Shown: in pieces, positions 1 to 8,460 of the stretch
How positions within the stretch are numbered: the stretch's first letter is position 1
How the letters are laid out: the number at the start of each line of letters is the position of its first letter
Assembly (NCBI GenBank): GCA_025358075.1
Contig: JANYKU010000104.1
Span: 1-35,488, forward strand
Reading direction: 5' to 3'
Length of the DNA: 35,488 nucleotides
Source: Ilumatobacteraceae bacterium
GTDB lineage: Bacteria; Actinomycetota; Acidimicrobiia; Acidimicrobiales; Ilumatobacteraceae
The notes under the pieces: model-generated
Told to the model about the DNA's origin: nothing
Databases searched by the model: none
Seen by the model: the letters and a program-made list of their open reading frames with translations, nothing else
Translations under genes and position numbers: made by a program

Positions 1-685
1 CTCGCTCGCGGTAGTAGTTGCCGGGATCGCTGGGCAGCAGCACGCGCAGGCGATCGCGGATGGTGATGCCCGGTGTGACCACGAGGAACCGTTTGCTGAA
101 CCGCGCGTCCTGGGGAGTGTGCACCTTGTTGAGCGTGTGCCAGGCGATCAGCATGGCCATCACCACGGTCTTACCGCTACCGGTCGCCATCTTCAGGGCC
201 ACGCGAGGCAGGTTGGCGTTGTGCTCGTTGTTCAGTGGGTCGAGACGGGCCCGGTAGTCCGCAGTGCCATGCCGGCCAGCCACCTCGGCCAGAAAGACGG
301 CCGTCTCTGCTGCTTCACGCTGACAGAACAGGACGCGGTTTTCCTTGTCAGGGTTGGCCCAATGGAGCATGAGCTTGCGGCTGATAGCTGTAGCACCAGG
401 GTAGTTGCGAGCCCGCCACAGATCGACCTCACGACGGATGTCGTTGACCAAGTTGTTGGCCTCGCGACGCTCGCCAGTGGCATCGAAGTCGAGCAGGGTC
501 TGGCCCTTCCTGCCCTTTCTCACCGCGGGGATGGGGGTCCACGATTCGCTCGGGCGACGGCCAGGGAGGAGCGTGCCGGTGGGCGAGCCGTCGCTACCGA
601 TCTCGAAGTGCAGCGCTGGCGGATCGTACGGCCCGTTGATGACAGGGTTGGCGAGTCGTGCTGCTTCCGCGAGCGCACCCGATAC
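1..685 (-). CDS. DEAD/DEAH helicase, restriction-type (BPTD_3080-like), N-terminal part
   Basis: Partial gene: about 228 codons, with the C-terminus beyond the left edge. Reading the minus strand gives an open frame with an N-terminal region (ANPVINGPYDPP, then a basic RKGRKGQ stretch), then FCQREAAETAVFLAEV, then the Walker A block KMATGSGKTVVMAMLIAWHTLNK split around 170-200, and VVTPGITIRDRLRVLLPSDP near the edge. This order matches the superfamily 2 helicase subunit of type III-like restriction systems annotated as BPTD_3080 family restriction endonucleases. The Q-motif-like glutamine and the P-loop are intact, so it would bind ATP. The start is the GTG at 685; the frame stays open upstream to an ATG near 772, but that would run into the divergent gene. 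The partner methylase, if any, is outside the window. Family recognition is from memory of the conserved block. Confidence 0.75.
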
Positions 686-758
686 CACGATTGCGACCCT
701 ACAACCTGGGGACAAACGTCCAGTTTGCGAGTCGCTGCGTGCGTGGCACGATCTCCAC

Positions 759-1718
759 GTGGAACAACACATCGTGAGACCCGACGTCGCTGCAGAACTG
801 GCGCCCATCGGCCGGGTGGGGCTGCTCGGGGCGGGAACACTCGGCTCGATCTTCGCCGACCGGCTCCTCGAGGCCGGAGTGGAACTGGCGCTGTTCGACG
901 TTGACGATCGTCGAGTCGCACCATTCATCAGGCGCGGTGTTCGTGTGGCGACCAGCGCGATCGATCTCGTCCACGACGTCGACATCGTGCTCGTGTCGTT
1001 GCCGGATCCGGTGGCAACCAACCGTGCGGTCCTCGGTCAGACAGGTGTGCTCGCTGCATGCCGTCCGGGCATGTTGATCGTCGACACGTCGACCATCGAT
1101 CCGACAACAGCTCGCGAGGTCGCCCGTGAGGCTGCAGCTGGCGGAGTCGATCATGTCGAAGCGCCGCTCAGCGGTGGCGACGAGGAAGGTTCTGGCGTCG
1201 ATGCTGCGCGCGCCGGCGCCGCCACGTTCATCTGCGGCGGCCTCGAGTCGGCCATTGACCGAGCGCGTCCGTTGTTGAACGTGCTCGGCCGTCACGTGTT
1301 GCACGTCGGTGCGGCCGGCGATGGCGCCACCGCCAAGCTCGTGTCGAACCACCTCGCGGGCTTGCACAACCTCGTCGCCGCCGAGGCGCTGGCGGTCGGT
1401 CGCTCTGCCGGGTTATCGGTCGAGACCATGCTCGCCGTGTTGCGCCACACCGACGCGCAGAGCTACTGGCTGTTCAACTATCTCGCTCCGCGACTCGCCC
1501 GACGCGACTTCGACGACGGCTTCTCCATCGACCTGCAGCACAAAGACCATCGACTGTTCGGTGACCTGGCCGCCCAACATGGCGCCGCTGCGCCGCTCAA
1601 CAGTCTTGCGCTCGAGCTGTACGAGGCGATGCGCAGTGATGGCCTCGGGCGCAAGGATCTCACTGAGGCTGCCAACGTCGCCTTCGAGCGAGCCGGATTG
1701 GCTCGCTTCGATCGCTAG
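759..1718 (+). CDS. NAD(P)-dependent beta-hydroxyacid dehydrogenase-like oxidoreductase
   Basis: A 319-residue protein of the 3-hydroxyisobutyrate/6-phosphogluconate dehydrogenase superfamily. The Rossmann motif GAGTLG sits at residues 24-29 and is followed by an acidic residue at the end of beta-2 (LFDVDD), which favours NAD over NADP. The substrate-binding SGGDEEGSG stretch corresponds to the family's SGG motif, the catalytic Lys is K193 in GATAKLVSNH, and the C-terminal QHKDHRLFGDLA segment matches the usual KDL helix. Length fits the family (about 290-320). The open frame extends further upstream to 405, but family homology begins just before the Rossmann fold, so GTG 759 or GTG 774 is the likely start. 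It is followed after 9 bp by a PhyH-type dioxygenase, suggesting co-transcription. The exact hydroxyacid substrate cannot be read from sequence. Confidence 0.85.
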   Translation: MEQHIVRPDVAAELAPIGRVGLLGAGTLGSIFADRLLEAGVELALFDVDDRRVAPFIRRGVRVATSAIDLVHDVDIVLVSLPDPVATNRAVLGQTGVLAACRPGMLIVDTSTIDPTTAREVAREAAAGGVDHVEAPLSGGDEEGSGVDAARAGAATFICGGLESAIDRARPLLNVLGRHVLHVGAAGDGATAKLVSNHLAGLHNLVAAEALAVGRSAGLSVETMLAVLRHTDAQSYWLFNYLAPRLARRDFDDGFSIDLQHKDHRLFGDLAAQHGAAAPLNSLALELYEAMRSDGLGRKDLTEAANVAFERAGLARFDR

Positions 1719-1727
1719 TCTCGTCGC

Positions 1728-2486
1728 GTGATCCTCGCTGCTGATCAACTCGCTGCCTTCCGCAGTGCAGGTGTGATCGCGATCCCCGGGTTGTTCTCCG
1801 CCGATGAGGTCGACGCCATCACGGCACGCCTTCCGCGCCTGTTCGACGAACGCTGTCCCGAGAACTTCCGTGAACGATCCAGTGATGTCGTGCGTACGGC
1901 GATGGGACTGCATCTCCGTGACGAGTTGTTCGCCCGGCTGGTCCGCGACCCGCGCCTCGTCGCACCGGCGCAGCAGATCCTCGACGACGACCGCCTCTAC
2001 ATCCAGCAGGTCAAGGTCAACGCCAAGGAAGCCTTCACGGGCGAGCAGTGGCAGTGGCACTACGACTTCGCCACTCACCACCACGAAGATGGTGTGCCCG
2101 AGCCACTCGCGCTCAACCTGCACATCTTCCTCGACGAGGTGACCGAGTTCAATGGGCCGCTGATCTTCATCCCGGAGTCACATCGTGATGGTCCGGCGCC
2201 GACCGCGCTCGACACCACGACTACCAGCTATCCCTTGTGGACCGTGGCGCCCGAGGTCGTACAGCCGTTGGCAGCTCGCGGCGGCCTGTACTGCCCGAAG
2301 GGCCCGCCGGGCACGGTGCTGATCTTCGGCGACACCATGCTGCACAGCTCCCCGCCCAACATGTCGCCGTGGGACCGACGGATCTTCTCGCTGATCCTCA
2401 ACCCGGTGCGCAACCGTCAAACCACATTCGCCCGACCCGATCATCAGCACCATCGCGATTTCACACCGGTGCAGGCACTCGCGTAA
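1728..2486 (+). CDS. Phytanoyl-CoA dioxygenase (PhyH) family protein
   Basis: A 252-residue Fe(II)/2-oxoglutarate dioxygenase of the PhyH/ectoine-hydroxylase type. The facial triad is visible: H111 and D113 in QWHYDF, and the distal H206 in MLHSSPPN, with R217/R218 following as candidates for binding the 2-oxoglutarate carboxylate. The central segment LNLHIFLDEVTEFNGPLIFIPESHRDG is typical of the family. The GTG start at 1728 lies 9 bp after the preceding dehydrogenase stop, so the two are probably one transcript. Members hydroxylate diverse substrates, including acyl-CoAs, ectoine and natural products; nothing here fixes the substrate. It is not EctD by context, as no ectoine genes are nearby. 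Confidence 0.88.
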   Translation: MILAADQLAAFRSAGVIAIPGLFSADEVDAITARLPRLFDERCPENFRERSSDVVRTAMGLHLRDELFARLVRDPRLVAPAQQILDDDRLYIQQVKVNAKEAFTGEQWQWHYDFATHHHEDGVPEPLALNLHIFLDEVTEFNGPLIFIPESHRDGPAPTALDTTTTSYPLWTVAPEVVQPLAARGGLYCPKGPPGTVLIFGDTMLHSSPPNMSPWDRRIFSLILNPVRNRQTTFARPDHQHHRDFTPVQALA

Positions 2487-2515
2487 CCGGTCCGCAGAAC
2501 CGCGTCCATGGTCAA

Positions 2516-2531
2516 GTATCCAGCTGTATAC
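2516..2531. promoter_or_regulatory. Imperfect palindrome upstream of the nitroreductase
   Basis: The 16-bp stretch GTATcCAGCTGtATAC is a palindrome with a single mismatched pair, centred on CAGCTG, 28 bp before the nitroreductase ATG. The GTATAC-type arms resemble operators of dimeric winged-helix regulators such as the GntR family. No such regulator lies adjacent, so assignment is only a suggestion from symmetry and position. Confidence 0.35.
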
Positions 2532-2559
2532 AACCCGATTGGGTGATAGAGAGTGTCGT

Positions 2560-3210
2560 ATGAGCCTGCTCGAACTTGGTCCCGATGAGTTGCTGTCAAC
2601 GACCCGAGCCGTGCGCAAGCGACTCGACTTCACTCGGCCGGTCTCCGACGACCTCGTGCGCGAATGCGTGGCGATGGCGTTGCAGGCACCGTCGGGTGGC
2701 AACGAGATCGCCATGCGCTTCGTCGTCGTGCGCGACCGGGCGACGGTCGCCGCCGTCGCCGACGTCTACCAGCAGTGCTTCCAGGTCTACGCCGACTCGC
2801 CGGGCTTCGCCGGCAAGATCAAACGCAACACCGACGAACTACACGCTCAGCAGCAGCGCGTCGCCTCGTCTGCGAGTTACCTCGCCGAGCACATGGCCGA
2901 GTGTCCCGTGCTGGTTCTCGGTTGCACCACCAGTCGTCGCCTCGAAGGCGTGGCGGCGGCCCAGGCGGCATCGGCACTCGGCAACATCATGCCGGCGATG
3001 TGGAGCTTCATGCTCGCGGCTCGCGCTCGTGGTCTGGGCACCGCGTGGACCACCCTCCACCTGATGAAGGAGCAGGCTGTCGCCGACATCCTCAACATCC
3101 CCTACGACACCACGCAGCAGGCCTGCCTCACCCCGCTGGCGTTCACCAAGGGCACCGAGTTCCAGCCGGCCATCCGGCCAGATCCAGACACGGTCATCGA
3201 CTGGCGCTGA
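2560..3210 (+). CDS. Nitroreductase family protein
   Basis: A 216-residue FMN-dependent oxidoreductase of the nitroreductase fold. The N-terminal TTRAVRKRLDFTRPVSDDLV matches the family's start (the RRSxRxF-type FMN phosphate contact), followed by ALQAPSGGNEIAMRFVVVRD, the classic A-P-S-(x)-N segment that binds FMN. The glycine-rich C-terminal half (AARARGLGTAWTTLHL) is the usual dimer and FMN-binding helix. An in-frame upstream start exists at 2539, but family homology and a purine-rich GATAGAGAG stretch 7-10 bp before ATG 2560 favour 2560. It converges on the aminotransferase gene, with only 9 bp between the stop codons. Substrate unknown; family members reduce nitroaromatics, quinones or enoates. 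Confidence 0.85.
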   Translation: MSLLELGPDELLSTTRAVRKRLDFTRPVSDDLVRECVAMALQAPSGGNEIAMRFVVVRDRATVAAVADVYQQCFQVYADSPGFAGKIKRNTDELHAQQQRVASSASYLAEHMAECPVLVLGCTTSRRLEGVAAAQAASALGNIMPAMWSFMLAARARGLGTAWTTLHLMKEQAVADILNIPYDTTQQACLTPLAFTKGTEFQPAIRPDPDTVIDWR

Positions 3211-3223
3211 CGCTCCGCGTCAG
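3207..3223. terminator. Compact hairpin between convergent genes
   Basis: CTGACGC-TCC-GCGTCAG forms a perfect 7-bp stem with a 3-nt loop. It contains both the nitroreductase TGA (3208-3210) and, on the other strand, the aminotransferase stop (3220-3222). Its position suits a bidirectional terminator. There is no clear T-tract on either side, so intrinsic termination is not certain. Confidence 0.5.
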
Positions 3224-4410
3224 TTCGCAGCCAACTTCGCCACGGCGTCGCCGAGGTGCTCGATGTCGGCTCGGTCGCAGTAGATCTGCGCACACACCCG
3301 CAACGTCAGTTGGTCGGTGCCGGCAAACACGGGGACTTCGATTCCGGCGTCGCCCAATTCGGCGCGCAGTCGGTCGGCGTCATCTGCGGTCGAACCCAAG
3401 CGGGCTGGCACGCGTACGTTGACCATCGAGCCGATCATCGCCTCCGGCGTGGCGAAGCGCGTGCCCCAACACTCGGCCAAGTGTTGGCCGGCCCACCACG
3501 CCAACTCGTGGTTGTAGCGGTAGATCGCGGTCACCCCGTCGTCGCCACCGAACTCGTTGAGCAACTCGATGGAGAACGGCGCGGTCAGAGATGCCGTCGG
3601 GTCGCGGGTGCCGAGCAGATCGAACTCGGCGGCGATTCCGTTGTCGAGCCCCCACGAGATCACGGTCGGGTGCAGATAGCCCTGGTGCTGTTTTGCCGAC
3701 CACAGCAGCCCGCAACTGCGTGGTGCCCACGCCCACTTGTGCAGATTGGCCGCATACCAGTCGACTCCGAGTGAATCGATGTCGACCGGAATGTTGCCCG
3801 GCACGTGGGCGCCGTCGGCGAACACGAGCACCCCTCGGTTGTGACAGAGCGCGGCGATCTGCGCCAGGGGTAGCACCATCGCGGTGGCGGCCGTGATGTG
3901 ATCGACGATCAGCAGGCGGGTGTGGGCGCCCAACCCGGCGGCGATGGCGTGGATGAACTGGTCGGCGCTAGCGCCCGGCTGCGGCAGCTCGATCGTGCGC
4001 AACGTTCCGCCGATGGTGCGGGCCACGTAGGCGGCCGTGTTGGTCACCCCGCCGTAGCCGAGGTTGGTCACGGCGATCTCGTCGCCGGCATTGAACGGGA
4101 ACGAGCGCAGCACCGCGTTCGCCCCGGTGGTGATGTTGCCGACGAACACGAGGTCTTCGGCGGCCACGCCGACGAAGTCGGCCACCGCGGCGGCGGCGAC
4201 TCGCAGACGCGGCAACGTGGTGGCGGTGCCGTGGGTATCGGCCAGTTCGCGGAGCATGAACCGTGCTGGCTGGCGTTCGATCTCATCGGTGATCGCCCGC
4301 TGATGCGCAAGCACGCGGCGCGGCGTTACCCCGACCGTCCCGTGGTTGAGGTAGGTGACATCGGGTTCGAGAAGCCACTCGCTGCGCATTGCCGGTCCGA
4401 ATGTGGGCAT
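3220..4410 (-). CDS. Aminotransferase class V-fold PLP enzyme (isopenicillin-N epimerase-like)
   Basis: A 396-residue fold-type I PLP enzyme. The N-terminal FLNHG-type motif is present (VTYLNHGTVGVTP), followed by VGNITTGANAVLRSF for the cofactor phosphate, the aspartate and histidine of VFADGAHVPGNIPVD, and the Schiff-base lysine K225 in NLHKWAWAPR. This NLHKW context is typical of the isopenicillin-N epimerase/cysteine-desulfurase-like branch of class V. ATG 4410 is chosen because homology starts immediately after it (MPTFGPAMRSEWLL); the only upstream candidate is a TTG at 4434. It lies 84 bp downstream of the isochorismatase-like gene on the same strand. Members act as epimerases, lyases or desulfurases on amino acids; the substrate here is unknown. 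Confidence 0.87.
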   Translation of the reverse strand: MPTFGPAMRSEWLLEPDVTYLNHGTVGVTPRRVLAHQRAITDEIERQPARFMLRELADTHGTATTLPRLRVAAAAVADFVGVAAEDLVFVGNITTGANAVLRSFPFNAGDEIAVTNLGYGGVTNTAAYVARTIGGTLRTIELPQPGASADQFIHAIAAGLGAHTRLLIVDHITAATAMVLPLAQIAALCHNRGVLVFADGAHVPGNIPVDIDSLGVDWYAANLHKWAWAPRSCGLLWSAKQHQGYLHPTVISWGLDNGIAAEFDLLGTRDPTASLTAPFSIELLNEFGGDDGVTAIYRYNHELAWWAGQHLAECWGTRFATPEAMIGSMVNVRVPARLGSTADDADRLRAELGDAGIEVPVFAGTDQLTLRVCAQIYCDRADIEHLGDAVAKLAAN

Positions 4411-4494
4411 CGCGGCACAGTATCCGTGCGGCAATTGAAGACGGTCGGGAAATCGCCGGTCAATCGGGTGCCACGACTACCAGTCTGCGAACCG

Positions 4495-5079
4495 CTACAG
4501 CGTCAGTCCAGGTGGCATCTGGTCTCCCAGCTGGGGTCGAACGCGATACATCGTTGGCAGGTCCCGGATCCACTCGTAGTAGATGCCCTTGACCGAGGTG
4601 ATCACTGCGCCGGTGGCGCTGAGGCGGGCGATGCCGTAGGCGTGGTGCGGCGGCGGGGAAGCAGTGGCATCGTCGATCACGGCAACTCGATGTCCGCGGC
4701 CCATCAGCCCGATCGCCGAGTGGGCCACGCACACGTCGGTCTCCAGACCGACGATCACGAACTCGCTGCGACCGGTGTGCTCGACGTCGTCGAGGATCGA
4801 CGGCTGCCCGGTCAACCCGAAGATCATCTTGTCGTGCACCGTCGATCCCGCTGGCAGTTCCTCGACCAAGTCGGCAACGAGCGGGCCATCGTTGGCGATG
4901 TCCTCGGCGGTGGCGATGATCGGGATGTCGAGCGCCCGGGCGACCCGCATCAACCAGGCGATCCGGGCGACCAATGGCTGCCGTTGATCCTCAGGAAGCT
5001 TGTCGAGGAAGTACTGCTGCACGTCGATCACCAACAGACAGCTGCTGTCACGATCGAACAGTTGATGCCCTGAGACCAT
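4495..5079 (-). CDS. Isochorismatase-family cysteine hydrolase
   Basis: A 194-residue protein of the isochorismatase-like/nicotinamidase fold. The catalytic triad is complete: D19 in LLVIDVQQYF, K83 in VHDKMIFG and C116 in GLETDVCV. These identify a Cys-dependent amidohydrolase rather than a true (Asp-only) isochorismatase. The C-terminal segment with SPPPHHAYGIARLSATGAVITS is the usual lid helix and beta-strand. ATG 5079 gives full family length. It is transcribed away from the SWIM operon and toward the aminotransferase, with which it may be co-expressed. Possible substrates include N-carbamoyl compounds, nicotinamide-like amides or other ring amides; sequence alone does not decide. Confidence 0.88.
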   Translation of the reverse strand: MVSGHQLFDRDSSCLLVIDVQQYFLDKLPEDQRQPLVARIAWLMRVARALDIPIIATAEDIANDGPLVADLVEELPAGSTVHDKMIFGLTGQPSILDDVEHTGRSEFVIVGLETDVCVAHSAIGLMGRGHRVAVIDDATASPPPHHAYGIARLSATGAVITSVKGIYYEWIRDLPTMYRVRPQLGDQMPPGLTL

Positions 5080-5131
5080 CTCGCCAGTGTCGCACTCTTC
5101 GATGTGGCACCCCTTTACTACGGTGGCGGGA

Positions 5132-6535
5132 GTGAGTACGCGTCGCTGGCAGATCGAGCAGGTGTTGGCACTTGCACCGAGGCCGTCGTCGGTCGCGGCC
5201 GCCCAGCCGCTCGCAGTTCCCGCCCGTTGGGCCGGTGCCGGCTGCGACTCGCGGGCTGTCTGGGGCCGTTGCGTCGGCAGCAGCGCCGAGCCCTACGAAT
5301 GCGCCGTCGACCATGTCGAGGTGGCGTTCCGGTGCACGTGCCCCAGCCGCGTGTTCCCATGCAAGCACTCGTTGGCACTGCTGCTGTTGTGGGCCAGGGG
5401 CCAGGTTGCCGAGGGTGAGCCGCCACCGTTCGCCGCGACCTGGATCGCCAAGCGACTCGTCACCGCAGATGCGGGTGCGCGTACCGAGCCCTCGGCAGAT
5501 GCAAGTGCCGAGTCGCCGGCTGACACGGTCGAGGGTCCAGCCGCCGCAGTGCTGCCGCCGCCAGATCCTGGCAAGGCCCGCGACGATCGCGTCGCCCGCA
5601 TGGCCGCCGGGCTGGCCGAGCTCGACCGCTGGCTCGACGATCGGTTGCGCACCGGTCTCTCCGATCCATCGCTGGCCGGCTATCGAACGTGGGACGGGTT
5701 GGCGGCCCGATTGGTCGACGCTCAGGTCGGCGGGCTGGCCAACCGGGTCCGCCGTCTCGCCGGTCTGGTGGGCGCCCATCCCGACTGGCATTCGCAAGTG
5801 CTTTCCGAGCTCGGCATCCTGCACTTGCTGGCCGCGTCCGGGCGGCACCTCGGCACATTGCCACCGGGGCTGGCCGACTCCGTTGCCAGCACCATTGGCT
5901 GGCAGGTGCGCCAGGCCGACGTGCTGGCCGGCGTGCCAGATACCGACACCTGGATGGTGATGGGCCGCAGCGATACCCGTGAAGACCGAATCGAGGTGCG
6001 CCGGATGTGGCTGCGCGGCACCGATGATCGTTCGGGTAACAGTCCGTGGGCGATGGTGCTGTCGTTCGCCGCCTATCGACAGAGCCTCGATGCCAGCCTC
6101 GCGGTGGGTACACAGGTGCATGCTGATGTGTTCCGTTACCCGGGCTCCGTTGCGCTGCGCGTGCTGATGGGCGCGCTCCATGGCTCGGCCCAGCCCGCAG
6201 GCATGCCTGCAGGCGCGTCGGTCATCGAGGCCTGCGCCCAAGTCGGGCAGGCACTCGCGGCCGAGCCATGGCTCGAGCGCTACCCCGTCTGCGTCGTCGC
6301 CGCGCTCAGTCGTGCTGCGGGACGATGGTTGTTGAGCGACGCAACCGGCTCGCTGCCATTGGTGGAGGGTGCCACCGGAGTCGCAACGTTGCTGGCGTGC
6401 AGCGCCGGCCGCCCAGTCACGGTCACCGCGGAATGGACTTCTCGTGGTCTGGTGCCGCTCACCGTGCACCTGGCCGACCGTGCCGTCGACATCGGGCCGG
6501 CCGCTGATCCGTCGTTCGTCGGGGTCGCGTCATGA
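5132..6535 (+). CDS. SWIM zinc-finger protein, first gene of the MoxR-VWA operon
   Basis: A 467-residue protein opening with RRWQIEQVLALAP, typical of SWIM proteins found beside DUF5691 and MoxR genes. The zinc ligands are C68, C70, C77 and H79 in RCTCPSRVFPCKH, a perfect C-x-C-x(6)-C-x-H SWIM motif. A charged, Ala-rich linker (about 105-160) follows, then a long alpha-helical region with no recognisable catalytic motif. SWIM domains bind DNA or proteins. GTG 5132 is chosen because it has a GGCGGGA Shine-Dalgarno-like stretch just before it and family homology begins here; the frame is open a little further to 5087. Its stop overlaps the next ATG (ATGA at 6532-6535), implying translational coupling. 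As the first gene it may supply target recognition for the module; that is inference. Confidence 0.85.
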   Translation: MSTRRWQIEQVLALAPRPSSVAAAQPLAVPARWAGAGCDSRAVWGRCVGSSAEPYECAVDHVEVAFRCTCPSRVFPCKHSLALLLLWARGQVAEGEPPPFAATWIAKRLVTADAGARTEPSADASAESPADTVEGPAAAVLPPPDPGKARDDRVARMAAGLAELDRWLDDRLRTGLSDPSLAGYRTWDGLAARLVDAQVGGLANRVRRLAGLVGAHPDWHSQVLSELGILHLLAASGRHLGTLPPGLADSVASTIGWQVRQADVLAGVPDTDTWMVMGRSDTREDRIEVRRMWLRGTDDRSGNSPWAMVLSFAAYRQSLDASLAVGTQVHADVFRYPGSVALRVLMGALHGSAQPAGMPAGASVIEACAQVGQALAAEPWLERYPVCVVAALSRAAGRWLLSDATGSLPLVEGATGVATLLACSAGRPVTVTAEWTSRGLVPLTVHLADRAVDIGPAADPSFVGVAS

Positions 6536-7350
6536 CCTCGACGGCCACGAGCCCTGCGCCCATCGACGACTACTGGCGAGAGATGGTGACCGTCGCCTTG
6601 CTGGGCACCGACCGGCGCGAGCCGCCGGCGCCACCGTCCGGGGCGCTGGCCGATCTGGCCGCCGACGATCCGCAACCGACCGCGTCACAACGCCTGCTGC
6701 AGCAGGTGGCGGGCTGCACGGTTGCGCAGCGTGCCGGCATGCTTCCCGGTGCAAGCGCGCCGCTGGTGGCACCGCCTGCCGACGATGCGCGGCCGGTCAC
6801 TCCTCCGTCGGCCACCGCCACGTGGCGACGAGTCGTCGACGACTGGGCGGTGTTGGAAGACGAGTGGTTGCTGGCCGTCATCCACAACGGTCGACGGCTG
6901 GCCCCCGAGCTGATCGTGCCGGTGCTGGCCCGCTACCGCACCGATTCCACGCGCCATGCCCGTGCGCTCGTTGCCGCCGGCACGTTGGGGCAGTGGATGA
7001 TCGAGTGGTCGCCACGGTTGGCGTGCACGTCGAGGAAGCCGGTGGTGATGGAAGCGATCGGCGAACTTCCCGACCTGGCGATCGTGCCCGAGCTGCAGTC
7101 CGTGTTGTGGGCGTCTCCGGCCCAAGCGGCGCACACCATCGCCGGCGGTCTGTCATCCGGTGCGTTCGGTATCACCCACCGCGCCGTGCTGATCAACGTC
7201 GTGGCCCGCGTCCAACCCGCTTCGCTGTCAACACTGGTTGAGGCGATCGGCCAGATCGACCCGTCACAGCCATCGATCGGTCTGGCGTTCGCCCTGGCCG
7301 ACCTCGCCCGCCTTCGCCATCAGATGCTCACCGAACTGGAGCCATCATGA
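6532..7350 (+). CDS. DUF5691 family protein
   Basis: A 272-residue mostly alpha-helical protein recognisable as DUF5691 from the opening WREMVTVALLGTDRREPP, the RLLQQVAG segment and its position between SWIM and MoxR genes. No catalytic motif, membrane segment or signal peptide is visible. The helical-repeat look of the C-terminal half (ELPDLAIVPELQSVLWASP, then SLSTLVEAIGQIDPSQP) suggests a scaffold or adaptor. It overlaps both neighbours by four bases (ATGA at 6532 and at 7347), so a fixed stoichiometry with SWIM and MoxR proteins is likely. Function is unknown in the family. Confidence 0.82.
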   Translation: MTSTATSPAPIDDYWREMVTVALLGTDRREPPAPPSGALADLAADDPQPTASQRLLQQVAGCTVAQRAGMLPGASAPLVAPPADDARPVTPPSATATWRRVVDDWAVLEDEWLLAVIHNGRRLAPELIVPVLARYRTDSTRHARALVAAGTLGQWMIEWSPRLACTSRKPVVMEAIGELPDLAIVPELQSVLWASPAQAAHTIAGGLSSGAFGITHRAVLINVVARVQPASLSTLVEAIGQIDPSQPSIGLAFALADLARLRHQMLTELEPS

Positions 7351-8447
7351 GCTCGTATCCGTCCTCTCCGCCGAACTCAGTGCTGCGGCCCCATGCCGAG
7401 CAGGAGTTCGCTCACGAACTGGCCGCGCTTGCGGCCGACGACGAGCGCGAGCGACCTCCGCAATGGCGGCTGTCGCCGTGGGCGGTGGTCACCTACCTGC
7501 TCGGTGGCACGCTCCGCGACGGCACGGTGATCAGCCCGAAATATGTCGGTCAGCGGCGGCTGATCGAGATCGCTGTCGCCACCTTGGCGACCGATCGTGC
7601 ACTGCTGTTGTTGGGCGTGCCGGGCACCGCCAAGACATGGGTCAGCGAGCACCTGGCCGCCGCCATCAGTGGCGACTCGACGTTGCTGGTGCAGGGCACC
7701 GCCGGCACCGCAGAAGAGAGCCTTCGTTACGGCTGGAACTACGCCCGCCTGCTCGCCGACGGTCCCAGCGAGGCCGCGTTGGTCCCCAGCCCGGTGTATC
7801 GGGCAATGCGTGCCGGTTCGATCGTGCGCGTCGAAGAGCTCACCCGCATGCCCAGCGACGTACAAGATGCGCTCGTCACCGTCCTCAGCGAGAAGACCTT
7901 GCCGGTGCCCGAGCTGGCCAGTGAGGTGCAGGCCGTACCCGGCTTCAACCTGATCGCCACTGCCAACGACCGCGACCGCGGCATCAACGATCTGTCGGCC
8001 GCGCTGCGCCGGCGGTTCAACACCGTGGTGCTGCCACTGCCCGCCGATGCCGACGAAGAGGTCGCCATCGTGCAGCGTCGCGTCGCCGAGATGGGCGTCG
8101 CCCTGCGCCTGCCGAAGGTACCTGCCGCCGACGAAGAGATCCGCCGAGTCGTCACCGTGTTCCGAGAGCTGCGCAGTGGTGCGACCGAAGACGGGCGGAT
8201 CAGCCTCAAGGTGCCCAGTGGCTCACTGTCGACTGCCGAGGCGATCTCTGTCGTCACCAACGGGCTCGCGCTCGCCGCTCATTTCGGCAACGGACTGTTG
8301 AGCTCTGCCGACGTCGCTGCGGGGATCGTCGGCGCAGTCGTCAAAGACCCGGTGCACGACACGGTCGCCTGGCGCGAGTACTTGGAGGCAGTCGTGCGCG
8401 ATCGGGCAGGCTGGGTCGAGTTCTACGAAGCCTGCCGCGAGCTGTAG
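7347..8447 (+). CDS. MoxR-type AAA+ ATPase
   Basis: A 366-residue AAA+ protein. Walker A is GVPGTAKT (residues 90-97); the Walker B equivalent is IVRVEE (159-164), where the usual Asp-Glu is replaced by Glu-Glu; sensor 1 is IATANDRDRG; an arginine-finger-like cluster lies at SAALRRRFN. The order and the long insert between Walker A and B (GTAGTAEESLRYGWNYARLL, split by the family's beta-hairpin) fit the MoxR/RavA branch. These ATPases form rings that remodel partner proteins, usually together with a VWA protein, which here is encoded by the last gene of the operon. Start ATG 7347 overlaps the DUF5691 stop; a 13-bp gap separates it from the DUF5682 gene. The E-for-D change in Walker B is unusual but may be normal for this subfamily. 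Confidence 0.9.
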   Translation: MSSYPSSPPNSVLRPHAEQEFAHELAALAADDERERPPQWRLSPWAVVTYLLGGTLRDGTVISPKYVGQRRLIEIAVATLATDRALLLLGVPGTAKTWVSEHLAAAISGDSTLLVQGTAGTAEESLRYGWNYARLLADGPSEAALVPSPVYRAMRAGSIVRVEELTRMPSDVQDALVTVLSEKTLPVPELASEVQAVPGFNLIATANDRDRGINDLSAALRRRFNTVVLPLPADADEEVAIVQRRVAEMGVALRLPKVPAADEEIRRVVTVFRELRSGATEDGRISLKVPSGSLSTAEAISVVTNGLALAAHFGNGLLSSADVAAGIVGAVVKDPVHDTVAWREYLEAVVRDRAGWVEFYEACREL

Positions 8448-8460
8448 ACCGGCCGACGAG

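Noticed and set aside
405..758. An N-terminal extension of the dehydrogenase gene
   Set aside because: This part is antisense to the helicase gene and has no family similarity; the Rossmann fold starts right after GTG 759.
5048..6469. A 473-codon open frame opposite the SWIM gene
   Set aside because: Composition is low-complexity Arg/Gly/Gln and it covers the SWIM frame, which has a perfect zinc motif and operon coupling.
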